A DNA stretch of 64,000 nt, from contig CALYLW010000053.1 in the NCBI GenBank assembly GCA_944989445.1, forward strand, positions 734,001 through 798,000. Direction: 5' to 3'. Of the stretch, positions 36,780 through 47,870 are shown piece by piece. The translations under genes and the position numbers were made by a program. Every line of letters starts with the position of its first letter. Position 1 is the first letter of the stretch. The notes beneath the pieces are model-generated. The model searched no databases. It worked only from the letters and a program-made list of their open reading frames with translations, and was not told the DNA's origin. Source of the DNA: Ampullaceana balthica (lineage: Eukaryota > Mollusca > Gastropoda > Lymnaeidae).

Positions 36780-37410
36780 TAATTTTTTTTTAAAAACCCG
36801 TAAAAATCAAAGTTTTTCACTATAAATCCTTTATTTACGAGACATAACTAAAAGTATGTTCATTGTAATACGAATTGCAGGACAATCCTAATATCCGAAA
36901 TTTTAGTTATGTCTCATATATAAAGGATTTTTTAAAAAAAAACTTCTTCGGTCTGCCTGCTAAATTTCAGCTCGATTTGATCACGTGGGAAAGGGTTATA
37001 AAACATGTTTAATATAGTGCGCAACCTGCGACAGATCAGCATAAACATTTACAGATCGGGAATATATTTTAAAAAAGAATCGTCAATATAATACGCACCG
37101 CACCGCGCGACAGGAAAGTATTTAAAATGTTGTTCAATATAATACGCACCGCGACACTCTAGCACAAATATAAACATGTTACATAGAGATACATAGAGAT
37201 AATCTAAAAAATTATTTATTAATTACAGTACAATCAATCGATCTGAAATTTTGACAGATCATTTTTATCGTCGGCACGAGTCAGCCTGCAAAATGTCAGC
37301 TCGCTAGCATATGGGAAGTGGGTTAAAATCGATCTAAAGTTGTTTTTTTTGCAAACAATTAAACAATCAACCAGATGCCACGAGTTAATAAAAAGGATTT
37401 AATAAAAAGA
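36780..37410 (-). repeat. Cluster of R1 pieces in inverted arrangement
   Basis: Minus-oriented R1 end (ACTATAAATCCTTTATTTAC at 36820), a plus-oriented end (TTTTAGTTATGTCTCATATA at 36898), two GTTCAATATAATACGCACCG-like motifs (37087, 37128) and an inverted core (ATCAATCGATCTGAAATTTT near 37232) lie together. The order suggests at least two overlapping insertions. Confidence 0.65.
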
Positions 37411-38390
37411 TGGGAAAAACAAAAAGCAAACTAATATGCTGTTTCATTGGGTTTTTTAAAACTAGATTTCCCATGTAAGGCTAGATAGTATAAGGTGTAC
37501 ATTTAAATTATACACTTTTTTTTGTACCGATGAAGGCATCTGCCAAAACTTTTTTAACACCTGTATTTTTCTATTACTAAAACTTTACATGCATTGTTTT
37601 ATCCCCAAAACTCTCTTGTGTTACTTGTATGTAAATGCGAGTCACAAATAAAAAAAAGCAACATTATAAAACTCGTCAGTGCATGTTGTTTAAAAAGAAC
37701 ATATTGGAAGCAAAAGAGACAATCCACATAAACGAACTTTATGAAACATTCAGTGGGGGATTATAGAATTGATTAAGGCTGCTACCGACCGTTGGCACTA
37801 TTGGAATTTAATTGCAGTGTCCGAGTAATAGTGCTTGCATGGTGGCCTTGACATCATGGTTATTTTTAACAGCGCAAAAGGCAAAAGGCTAATACTCTGA
37901 CAGAGATCTAGTAACAGTGCATCATTCTTATGACAAACCTTTATTCATAAGGTGCAGATTTCTTTTTAGTTAGCTAGGCAAAAGGTCGCTTTGTTTTTAA
38001 ATATGAATCCGTACAGGAAGTAAAATTTGTCGACAATGAAATCGCTCTAAGTGCTGTCAAACGTATCTCCGTACCTTTCCCATTAATACCTATTGCCTTT
38101 TTAGTATCATGATATAATTTCTTAACCGAATGTCTTATTAAACAGAATCTTGTGAAATTTCATCTAGGACTTGTCCGTGGGAGAAGTTTGAATTTCTAAA
38201 ATATCGGATGATTATAAATTTACACGTTACGTAACAATAAAAATTTGGAATATGACAGGTAAATCGATGGCGACCATTAAGAGACTATGTAATGTTATTG
38301 TCAACGATAAATTAAAGGATTCAATAACATCAAAATATAAAGGTTTTAGTGAAAACTCCATGCTTATTTTTTTAAAAACATAATGGTAGT
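37411..38390. other. AT-rich, nothing recognised
   Basis: No coding or RNA signal over 1 kb. Confidence 0.4.
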
Positions 38391-38603
38391 TTAAGGTTTA
38401 GAACTCGCATAAACAACATAGTTATGATGTTAGGTTTAGGCCTAGTCATGTTGTTTTGTTAGGTTTAGCTCTCAATTACACAACATAGTCATGTTGTTAG
38501 GTTTAGACCTAGTCATGTTGTTTTTTTAGGTTTAGACCTCACTTAAACAACATAGTCATGTTGTTAGGTTTAGACCTCTTATAAACAACATGGTGATGTT
38601 GTG
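38391..38603. repeat. Palindromic tandem repeat, AACAACAT...ATGTTGTT
   Basis: Several copies of AACAACATAGTCATGTTGTT (8-bp arms, 4-nt loop) alternate with AGGTTTAGACCTC. Spacing is irregular (about 33-58 bp). Each unit can form its own hairpin. Confidence 0.85.
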
Positions 38604-38793
38604 AATTGCTGTAGGACAATTTAAAAAAACGGAAAACATCCCAAATTAAAGCACAATTATAGTGGGTGTTGAAATAGTTTCCTAAACAAATAGCATAAAC
38701 AATTACAAAAAAACACAAAAAACCAACAAAAATAATGCAAATTTTTAAAGTTTAACTCAAAATCTAGGTCACAATTTTGTCGCAACTCTCATC
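38604..38793. other. AT-rich, nothing recognised
   Basis: Short spacer. Confidence 0.4.
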
Positions 38794-39025
38794 CTCTAAA
38801 GCAGGGGTCTCCAAACTTTTCTGCCGAAAGGCCGCATTAACTGTCAATCAGCAGTTTGGGGGCCGACTAATAAACCCCAACTACTATGTTTTGATGTTTT
38901 GTGGTAAACTACTGGTAAAAATAGTATCTGTTTTGGAGATTAAAAGGTCTCCAGGGGCCGGATGAGAGGGCCTCGCGGGCCGCATCTGACCCGCGGGCCG
39001 TAGTTTGGAGACCCCTGCTCTAAAG
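38794..39025. mobile_element. hAT MITE, 216 bp, with perfect target duplication
   Basis: The element proper is 38802-39017. CAGGGGTCTCCAAACT at the left is exactly inverse to AGTTTGGAGACCCCTG at the right. CTCTAAAG flanks both sides (38794-38801, 39018-39025). A GC-rich inner part near the right end (CGCGGGCCGCATCTGACCCG) is typical of hAT MITEs. Non-coding. Confidence 0.93.
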
Positions 39026-39957
39026 AATGAGTATTTTGACAGAGAAATGTTTTAAAAGCCAGTTGTACTCGGTATGTGTTGTGGTATCACTGAGCTCTAC
39101 GGGCAGGTTTATGATTATTTCAACAGTGTCATTGAAACTAAAACCTTGCAGTCTTCAGTAAAATAATTTTAAAACTTTATAAATGTGTGCTGAGAAAATT
39201 TAAGATAATTGTTTTGATTAAATCACCAATTTCACTTGAGAAATTCTCTTAAAAGTACTAATAATTTATCCTTTGCAGAATTTTGAAATGATTAAATTTA
39301 CAAATACACTTTGAAAAAATATATTGTTGGCATAAGTAAATACATTGAAGTATAACCGGCATTGTAGTTGATCACATAGATTTTTTATTTAGTGTTTTCA
39401 GAAAAATAAGAAACGTGGAGGTTTTTTTTCCAAATGATTTTGAAAATATTCACATACCATATCTGTAATGAAATGTATTATATATTCTTATTTTGGCAGT
39501 TATATTCGGTTTATTTTTCCACAAATAAGCTTGAAAAACATCACACAGAAATGGATTCATGTAAAATCGATTTTTTGGGAAAGTCAAGTAAATATTATCT
39601 ATAAACATTATTTAAAAAAAAATTCAAACTAAAAAAAAATGATTTGAAATGACTACCTTCAGATTTGATGGCAAACATATGACTCATTTGAGAAACTGTC
39701 AGAAGTCTTTCAGAGACAAAATCGTTTACCGGTATTTATTTATATTTATTCATGCTTATGACAGTTACGTGGTTAAATCTCATCGATGTCAGCCTTTAAG
39801 AAGTTATTTTACCCCCCCCCCTGTAGTAAACATATTTTCTCCAAATGTTTGCAAAATTTCAAGCCAATCGATCAGCGGGAAGTGGATGAAAATTCAATCG
39901 CAAGATTCGCCCCCCCCCAACATACACACACTTTAAAAAAAAATTATATACATATAT
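39026..39957. other. AT-rich, nothing recognised
   Basis: A 95-aa frame at 39649-39936 crosses two C-runs and is not credible. Confidence 0.4.
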
Positions 39958-40598
39958 TAGGGCTGTTATCGATTACTTTAAATTTAATCGTTAACTTTTG
40001 AATAAATTATCGATTAAATAATAGATAATTTCGATTAAATCCAAAAATGGAAATTTATGACGTCATTAAACTGAACATTTCTCGCGGATATTGAAAATTA
40101 AGAATATTTTTATTTTGAACTAAATTTTATGACAATGCGTTGATACTTGATCGGATGTTTGTGCTGAAGGTGGTACGTCAGCGATGTATTTTATCATTCA
40201 AAAGAGAATTGTTTATGGCATTGAACACAGTAAACTTTTTCACCATCTTTGACTTTGCCATCCGCAGTTAGCTTAAAAACAAAATTTTTGCTCAACTTTC
40301 TAGTGATATGTTTAAATTTAACTGCGCTGATGCTGTCAGCCATTTTTTAGTTGACGTCTGCCAGTCAACATAAAGTAATAAAATAAATTATAATATTACG
40401 CGTGAGAAGTTTGTACGTAAAAAAATATATATTTATTATAATTAATTATTAATAATTAATTATTTATTAATAAAAACAATTTAAAATATTATACATATTT
40501 TCTTTAATTTTAATCGAATTTTTATCGATTAAAATAATTTTAATCGATAAAAATTTTACGATTAATCGAGAAATTAATCGCTAATTTCCTCAGCACTA
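39958..40598 (-). mobile_element. BED-finger hAT MITE (family M3), copy 1
   Basis: The left end TAGGGCTGTTATCGATTA and the right end TCGCTAATTTCCTCAGCACTA are imperfect inverted repeats rich in ATCGATTA words. The flanks ACATATAT and AAATATAT agree at 7 of 8. The minus strand carries the first 49 codons of a BED-type hAT transposase (40343-40197) followed by TGA. The rest of the transposase is deleted. Confidence 0.82.
40100..40343 (-). pseudogene. Truncated BED zinc-finger transposase start, copy 1
   Basis: From ATG at 40343: MADSISAVKFKHIT, FKLTADGKVKDGEKVYCVQC, then TGA at 40196-40194 and TAA at 40193-40191. The frame then continues NTSLTYHLQHKHPIKYQ. CxxC and HxxxxH would form a BED zinc finger, a DNA-binding module usual at the N-terminus of hAT transposases. 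The stop lies between the two metal-binding pairs, so no complete finger is made. Confidence 0.85.
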
Positions 40599-40706
40599 AA
40601 ATATATATAACCCATGTTTTAACATGTTTCCACACATGGCAGTCAGGCCCGCCGTGACTTAAGGAAGGAGCTTAGATCACACCGGTCAAACGGATGGATG
40701 TACTCA

Positions 40707-40848
40707 CTGCGTTCATTTTGGCGACCTGACTGTTGTAGACGATGTTGCAATGCGGAGAGTCACGGTGCGGAATCCCCAATCTCCTGAGTCGTGCCGCCTC
40801 TAACCTCTGCCAGCTCAGATGGTCCGGGTTGACGTTGTAGGGCATCGG
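40707..40848 (-). CDS. Internal coding exon, unknown protein
   Basis: On the minus strand an acceptor (TCTCCCGTCTAAAG, AG at 40850-40849) precedes a 142-bp open exon, and a consensus donor GCAG|GTGAGTAC follows (GT at 40706-40705). The frame reads PMPYNVNPDHLSWQRLEAAR, then LRRLGIPHRDSPHCNIVYNS and QVAKMNA, leaving phase 1. GC content jumps relative to the AT-rich flanks, and codons are G/C-ending. Both splice signals and the composition make this the best host exon in the window. Family not recognised. The minus exon at 19101-19316 could be downstream in the same gene, with at least one undetected exon between. Confidence 0.75.
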
Positions 40849-42009
40849 CTTTAGACGGGAGATGGAAGAATTTAGTGTTAATACTTAGGGGACATTGGCT
40901 TGGTTTTCTTTATTTTTTAAAAAGTGTTCTCTCCCCTTCTCTACACATGTTGTGAAGTTGGAGTTAAGTTTAAATGAAAACAAAGTTTTGATGATTTTTG
41001 AATTTGTAAAATGCTAAGACTTACTATTGGAATATGTTTTAAGAAGGTATCTCAATAGTGGTTGGCTTAACCGGCAAGATGGAAATGCCAAAGGTTGCAA
41101 TTAGTTTATTAAATATTTTGTGTTTTCAACCAAAAAAGGGAAAACAAAAGCAGTTAAGCATCTCTCAATGTCAAATTTATATTTGCCTCAAGCCTACTTA
41201 TGACGAAAGTTCACAATAATTTCCTGAACTCTTTATTTTGTTCACCTCTGTATTTGAGTTTGATGCGTCTTCTGCATTTGTTTAGCTTCTTTTATGGAAT
41301 TGAAATAATTTTTAGAGAGATCTATGAAAACAAATAATAGCTGGGGGAAAAATAATGAGTTTTTATATGACGAAACAAATCAATAATTCAATTTATAAAT
41401 CAACGCTGTTAGATGCAAAAATATATAAATTGCACATGGCGTTAGAGGAACATGTCAAGTCTGTCAATTCTTACTTTCTCTTAATTTTCTAACCTGTCAA
41501 TTTACAGTGCATTTGCTGTAAGTGCATGTCACTAGCTATGTAAGAATGAAAAATAATCACTACTTTTTCATAAAGGGAGAAAACTTAAGTGTAAACATTT
41601 TGAATTGTACATACTGCCTCATCTATCTCATAACTCAGCAACTAGTAGTAGAGACTGCCAAATTGTACTAGGTGCTGTCTCATCTAAATATATCTATATA
41701 TATATCTCCAGTCTCCAGTACAGCCCTTCTTATATAAATACGTGTGCATAGGGCGCCTGCACGAAATGGTTCTGCTTGTTTTGTATTGAGCCTTTAGGTT
41801 TTAATAAGGCCTCACCAGGTGCTTCTGAATGTTCAATAGTAGACTTGAACACATGCTAAAAAACGTGTCATGTTTCACTAAACCAGCCATCTACTGGCCC
41901 TTCAACCCTATTTCCTCCTTCTTTCACTGTTCCTCCCCATGGTGGACCAATAGACTGGATCCTCTTGAATGTTTATCTTTCGTGTGTCCTATTGTGGAAT
42001 GTGCCATAA
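40849..42009. other. AT-rich, probably intron or intergenic
   Basis: No further exon of the minus-strand gene recognised here. A small TA patch lies at 41690-41706. Confidence 0.4.
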
Positions 42010-42256
42010 TGTAGTGGACAAAGTCTGGTATATTTCAAGATGAAAGGAGTCCTCGCACTGACACTACAATACAGTTGACAAAGTCTGGCAGATATTAATA
42101 TAATGGGAGTCCTATCACTGAGACTACAATACTGTTGACAAAGTCTGGCAGATATTAATATAATGGGAGTCCTATCACTGAGACTACAATACTGTTGACA
42201 AAGTCTTGCAGATATTAATATAATGGGAGTCCTCGCACTGAGACTTCAATACTGCG
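42010..42256 (+). repeat. 60-bp minisatellite, about 4 copies
   Basis: The unit contains TTGACAAAGTCTGGCAGATA, TTAATATAATGGGAGTCCTA and CACTGAGACTACAATACTG. The first and last copies are diverged. Confidence 0.93.
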
Positions 42257-42965
42257 ATTGCTGTCTTCTTATATGACTGCTCCCCTCTGTGGACATATCA
42301 TAACTAGTGCTGGACGGTACAGTAGCAACGACCGCAATTTGCTAATGAAACTAACAACTCAAAACCAAAATATTTTTTAGACAACAAAAAAACTTGAATT
42401 TCCATTGAAGCAAAATTATATCTATAGTAAAGCAAGAAGTAATTAACTACACAATGTCTAAGTCGAGGCAAAACTAGAGGCCGCTTTACTAAGAAACCCA
42501 ACAGGTTGTTGGAATTATTAACCATTCTGTGGTACAACAAATGATCAAAACGAGAACCTTCCAGAATTTTTTTAATTGAATAATCGTAAGTATCGAAATC
42601 GAAATAATTCTGAATAAGTCGAAAGCCTACTAAAGTATGGCTATGGAAGCAAAACAAGAGAAATAAATGGGCACAGACAACTTGAGACTAAATCCTAAAC
42701 ATGAATGGTCTCTTTTATTAATGAAATCTACGGGAAAATCCGAGTCAAAGCTAAAAGAAAATAGGAATATTTGCAGTTAGCCTCAAGGCGACCAAAATGA
42801 CGGACAGTAAACGACCTTAAATAGTATTAGGATTCTCCTGTAATAGAAAACTTGTACAAAGAATGGTCAATCTCTCCCTGTTTGGCGGCTACAAACAACT
42901 GAAATCCTAAATAAATTATAGCAAGCTGCTGTTAGACCAGACATTTTCAACTTGTCCCCAGCGGC
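42257..42965. other. No gene supported
   Basis: A 117-aa minus frame at 42304-42657 has no recognisable motif and lies in AT-rich sequence; I cannot support it as a gene. Confidence 0.35.
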
Positions 42966-43364
42966 TAAAGGATCCCAAAAAGAGTAATGGGGTGAGACTG
43001 CAATCAGGCTTTTAAATAGGTAAATTTATAATATAAAAACAGTGTATTAGTAGGCCTGACAAGACGTAACACAACAGCGAACGTTTCCGCAAAGAGCCTC
43101 CCTCAACGGACAATAAAACGAAATACTAATAAAAACACTTAACTGCGGTGAAATCCAAGCAGTCCATTAGGGATCCCTACTGGACTGCTTGGATGTCACC
43201 GCAGCTAAGTGTTTTTTTATTATTATTTCGTTTTATTCGTTTCATTTGTGTACTATTTGTCCGTTGAGGAAGGCTCTTCGCCGAAACGTTCGCTGTTGTG
43301 TTACGTCTTGTCAGGCCTACTAATACCCTGTTTTTATATTATAAATTTACCTAAAGGATCCCAA
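42966..43364. mobile_element. Long palindromic insertion with 13-bp direct repeats
   Basis: TAAAGGATCCCAA occurs at 42966-42978 and 43352-43364, flanking a 373-bp insert. Inside, arms 43018-43171 and about 43175-43352 are inverse copies (AGGTAAATTTATAATATAAA, GTAGGCCTGACAAGACGTAA, CACAACAGCGAACGTTTC, CCAAGCAGTCCA) with small differences. The centre is near GGGATCCC at 43172. A 13-bp duplication with inverted duplicate ends fits a retroelement, perhaps a Penelope-like inverted terminal repeat. The word GTTGAGGAAGGCTCTTCGCC with GAAACG following partly resembles a hammerhead ribozyme core. Confidence 0.75.
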
Positions 43365-44649
43365 CGGCTTGGAAGACTATAAAACTACCCTGCAGTTTTT
43401 TCTCGAATTCAAGCAGGTACTAAATAGTTTATGGAAAAAAGTTTGAACAATGCAAGAATTAAAGGCAATCTTTAGAAAAGTTTAAATTCTTTCTCACTGA
43501 TCCAGCTATCAAACCAAAACAAAAAACAAAACAAAACAAAACCGTCCACCTTATCAAAGCGTCTCATGGAGAAAGGTCTTCAACAAAACGCGTACATATA
43601 CTTTGACTTCTCAATGAACTATAATGATCATCATTTCTAGGTACCCAGTCATATAAGCGAGACTATCTTTAAAAAAAAACAACAACACGTTTCAAAACTC
43701 AAAAGAAAAATCATGAAGGCGACAAAACCTTTGTTAAACACACGATGCACACACAGACATAACTGAAACCACGCCTCCGTCAGTACTGAGAGACCTATAT
43801 TTCATGCAGGATTTAGAAAAAAAGCTAAAAATCTAGCCACACAAAGATACGGATAAAGATGTTGTGTAATTCCTATAGGAAATCATGATCTCCCATTAGT
43901 CTAGTGAATAGAAACACAGAGGTTTATGCGGCTTCTTAGACATGGCCTTGAAAGAAACAGCAAGAAATTTGAGCTTTGGATTAATGCTGACGGGGACAAA
44001 AATGAACGTTCTAATTCTAAGAGCCATTTGATACGACGTTGGCAGTTTTTTTAGTGGTCTTTTTACGGCTGAAATGGCTCAAAAAGTTTGTTTTATAAAA
44101 CTACAAAATCTCCGTTACATCGTGTTTACTGTGTCATTGTTCGGACAGTTATTTCTTTACTTACTTCTTTATTCTTTCTTTCTATAATCTAACGATCTTA
44201 AAATCGGGTTTTCCTATAATAATGTTTTATAAGAAATCCGCTTTTAAAACATTAACATTTTTAAAAACCTTATTGACCTTTGTAGCCAATGGCTCAATTT
44301 CTGTTCAAAATGTATTTAGCTTTTCACGTGAAGAGATAACGTAAAAAACAACAACGACAAGCTGATAGTAAAGAGTAAATACTGAAAATACATTCATGAT
44401 CTCTTTCTTTATTTGTCTTAATCTTTAAAAAAACAACTATTTATTGTTTCTGTAAATACAAATTGAGCTTAGGACAACAAAAATGGCAAGAATCACAAAA
44501 TAGACATGATGCAATAACGTATATAATACTTGACTTAGGTCAAAAAATTACCAGGTCCGAGTGAGGGAAATTTTGGCGTAGATTTTGAAATACGTTTTAA
44601 AAGGCTGAGAGGAGTCTGCATTCACGTTTACAGTTAAGTGATGAAGGAC
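43365..44649. other. AT-rich, no gene supported
   Basis: Sequence directly around the palindrome may derive from an older retroelement, but no motif is secure. The rest is plain. Confidence 0.35.
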
Positions 44650-45452
44650 AGCAAAGACCACAGATGCAGTACGGCAAAGATCACAGATGCAGTAAAGCAA
44701 AGACCACAGATGCAGTACGGCAAAGATCACAGATGCAGTACAGCAAAGATCACAGATGCAGTACGGCAAAGATCACAGATGCTGTACAGCAAAGATCACA
44801 GATGCAGTACGGCAAAGACCACAGATGCAGAACAGTAAAGATCACAGATCAAGTACAGAAAAGATCACATATGCAGAACAGTAAAGATCACAGGTTCAGT
44901 ACAGCAACATCACAGATGCAGAACAGTAAAGATCACAGGTACAGTACAGTAAAGATCACAGATGCAATAACGCAAAGACCACAGATGCAGTACAGCAAAG
45001 ACCACAGATGCAGTACATCAAAGACCACAGATGCAGTACAGCAAAGACCACAGATGCAGTACAGCACAGACCACAGATGCAGTACAGCAAAGACAACAGA
45101 TGCAGTACAGCAAAGACCACAGATGCAGTACATCAAAGACCACAGATGCAGTACAGCAAAGATCACAGATGCAGTACAGCAAAGACCACAGATGCAGTAC
45201 GGCAAAGATCACAGATGCAGTACGGCAAAGATCACAGATGCAGTACGGCAAAGATCACAGATGCAGTACAGCAAAGATCAAAGATGCAGTACGGCAAAGA
45301 TCACAGATGCAGTACGGCAAAGATCACAGATGCAGTACAGTAAAGATCACATGTACAGTACAGTAAAGATCACAGATCCAGTTCAGTAAAGATCACAGAT
45401 GCAGTACAGCGAAGATCACAGATGCAGTACAGCAAAGATCACAGGTCTAAGA
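44650..45452 (+). repeat. 23-bp minisatellite, about 35 copies
   Basis: The unit is ACAGATGCAGTACAGCAAAG plus ACC or ATC. Variants cluster (CAGTACGGC, CAGAACAGT, CAGTACATC). All three plus frames and the minus frames stay open over long stretches (up to 241 aa) because a 69-bp triple unit lacks stops; not genes. Confidence 0.97.
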
Positions 45453-46806
45453 TGTTTGTCACAACTGAGTTCAACGATATCTTCTCTTGTTTGTAGAGTA
45501 GTGGGAAAATCCCCTAAATTGAAGGTCATCGGTGAGTGGGTTGAGAAATGGCATTGACATTGCGGGTACAGAATCGGGGCGGTAGAATGTTGTTCTAACG
45601 AAATAAACCAGGTCATTAACGGTGGGATAAAAATGGTGGATAATTTGTCGTGTCACTAAAGCTGCTGTCAAAACATAGAAGTTTGGGGTCACTCAGTTAG
45701 TTAGAGGAGGCAAATGAGATTAGCTGTGACAGAACGGTTAATGGAAATAAAGAAGAAAAGTTGGCACAGCACATTTGAAGGGACACGGTAGACAGATATT
45801 AGATGTGACATGAAAGTTGAAGGACGGGAAATGCGATCGGACGTGACAGGACGGTTAAAAGAGATAAAGAAGATAAGATAAACAGGACATAGTGGAAGGA
45901 GATCATCAGTGACCTTCTAGCAATGTTATACGATTAATGATATTGCACCGTTATAGGATGGCATCGATGAAATTGCAATGTTATTGGACCACACAAATGA
46001 CATTATTGCAATGTTTTGGGGACACATCGTTACATCATTTCTTCATCTTAAACTTTAGTCGCCCGTGTTCAATAGACCAGACATACAAAGTAATTTTACA
46101 CTCATCAGTTGGAGTCTACTTTCATGTCCAAGTTCTACAGTCTCATTAACTCGTAACCTCAAACTAAATGCAAGTTCACTAAAACACATGTTAATCTACA
46201 GTTTATGACTTTGTCCGTGTAAGTCGGTTAATAATTAGTAAATAAACTATAAATGAACTATAAATAAATTTTGAAAATATAGGTTTATTTTAATTTTACC
46301 GTGGAAAGTTTTATGGGATAAACTGCACTGACATTTCAGAAGCACCGTTCGGAGGGGGGGGGCCTCTCAGCAGTTAGATTCCCTTTGGGGAGGGAACATG
46401 GTGGAATATTCAGGGGTTCCCGGGGAGATCCAGGAAGAGCACTATGCTTCGGGGCTGCTGACTTTCTTCCACATGTAGGTTCCACTTATAAGTTATAATT
46501 AAAATCTTTCCAGCATAAAGATTATAACGCTAACCATTACCATGTCTGGTCATTTTAACCGGTATCTGACAACTGGGACGCCTACATTTTTACAGCTCTC
46601 ACTGGGTTGAAAGCCGTAAATTAGGTGATAAACTTAAAAACTTACAAACAAACGAGAAAAAAAATTATCAATTAAGTTGTTGATTATAATTTGATAAATG
46701 CGTAGTTTACTTCCCTTACTGAGAGAGAGGGGGGTGTTGAAAGTGCGTGATGTTGCAGGAGTGTGATGTTCCGAGAGTATGGTGCTTTTAAATAATGTTG
46801 CTATTA
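45453..46806. other. No gene supported
   Basis: Mixed composition with loose GACAGGACGGTTAA-like repeats at 45720-45880. A GC-rich patch at 46350-46480 has short frames on both strands but no recognisable product. Confidence 0.35.
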
Positions 46807-47235
46807 GGGGCCGTCAATAAATGACGTCACGCGATTTTGGCAGATTTTTTTACCCCCCCCCCTCGTCACGCGTTGTCACAAAATGTTAGACCCCCCTCTA
46901 AAAATACGTCACAAAGCTTTGACCCCCCCTTCCCCCCCCAAAAAAAAACCAAAAAAACCACACCTTATTTTCTACTTCAAAATAAGTATGTTTGAAATTA
47001 CTTTTATTGTCATTTAAGAATTTATTATTTATTTAGTGAAGGTCTACATTATAATATCGTAACCCGCGTGAAGCATTTTTTAAAAACATTTAACCGGCCT
47101 TCAGAAAACGAACTGTGTTAACATCCTTAGATTATATTTTATTTTAATGCATACAAATTAAACATTGACAATTAATCATAACGGTTAACGTTTTTGTTTA
47201 GAAAATAAAATATTTAAAAATAGTATTTTAAAAAT

Positions 47236-47870
47236 GTATTTTTAGGGCTGTTAACGATTAATTTAAAATTAATCATTCACTATTGAAACATTAACGATTA
47301 AATCGTTAATTTCGATAAAAGCAGAAAATGGAAATTTATGGTTTATAAGTAACATTTATTAAAATCCTTGTCGAAAATCGAAGTAACACTGGAATGTCTT
47401 CTTTATATGACATCTTTTAACCAACCACGCAAACAGACAAGTGTATTGACCATAATTGGTTCAAGTGATGAGTGGGTCTTATTGACAATATAACCAGCCG
47501 AGCTGAACGATCATTCACATAGCTTTAGATTGTCTCAGCTGAAGTTTCCGATACTGTAGTGGATGTTTGGTTTACAGGTGATATGTAAGCCAAGTGTTAG
47601 AACCATGGTAGCAATGTGCCCTTTCAGCAGTGCTGCTGCGCAGATATTTGACCGACGCCACGCAGGAGTTCAGAATCACCGCGCCGCAAAACCAAAATGT
47701 TCGTGTAATCGTCCGGAAATTAGTTGATATTTATCGGCCAAAACATTTTACTTTTAGACTTCCAGTACATTTATAAGTGGTGGGTCGATTAATCGTTAAA
47801 AAATTATAATAATTAAATTTTAACGATTAATTGAGAAATGTATCGTTAATTTCCGCAGCCCTAGTATTTT
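47236..47870 (-). mobile_element. BED-finger hAT MITE (family M3), copy 2
   Basis: The element proper is about 47243-47863, starting TAGGGCTGTTAACGATTAA and ending TTTCCGCAGCCCTA. GTATTTT flanks both sides directly (47236-47242, 47864-47870). On the minus strand it keeps a trace of the BED finger second half (YHGSNTWLTYHL) and the C-terminal dimerisation region, so the middle of the transposase is deleted. Confidence 0.83.
47400..47515 (-). pseudogene. hAT transposase C-terminal remnant
   Basis: The minus strand reads E, stop, SFSSAGYIVNKTHSSLEPIM, then VNTLVCLRGWL and a stop. The canonical form has ERxFSxAG; here the arginine codon CGA appears as TGA. This is the hAT dimerisation domain that in functional proteins assembles the transposase. 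Confidence 0.8.

Noticed and set aside
42304..42657. 117-aa minus-strand gene
   Set aside because: AT-rich, Tyr/Leu/Phe-heavy, no motif, no splice or polyadenylation context that stands out.
43365..43435. Retroelement gag-like frame right of the palindrome
   Set aside because: Only a few dozen residues with vague similarity, and no second motif to support it.
44664..45389. 241-aa protein on the plus strand
   Set aside because: It is the translation of a 23-bp tandem repeat; all frames stay open and there is no non-repetitive part.
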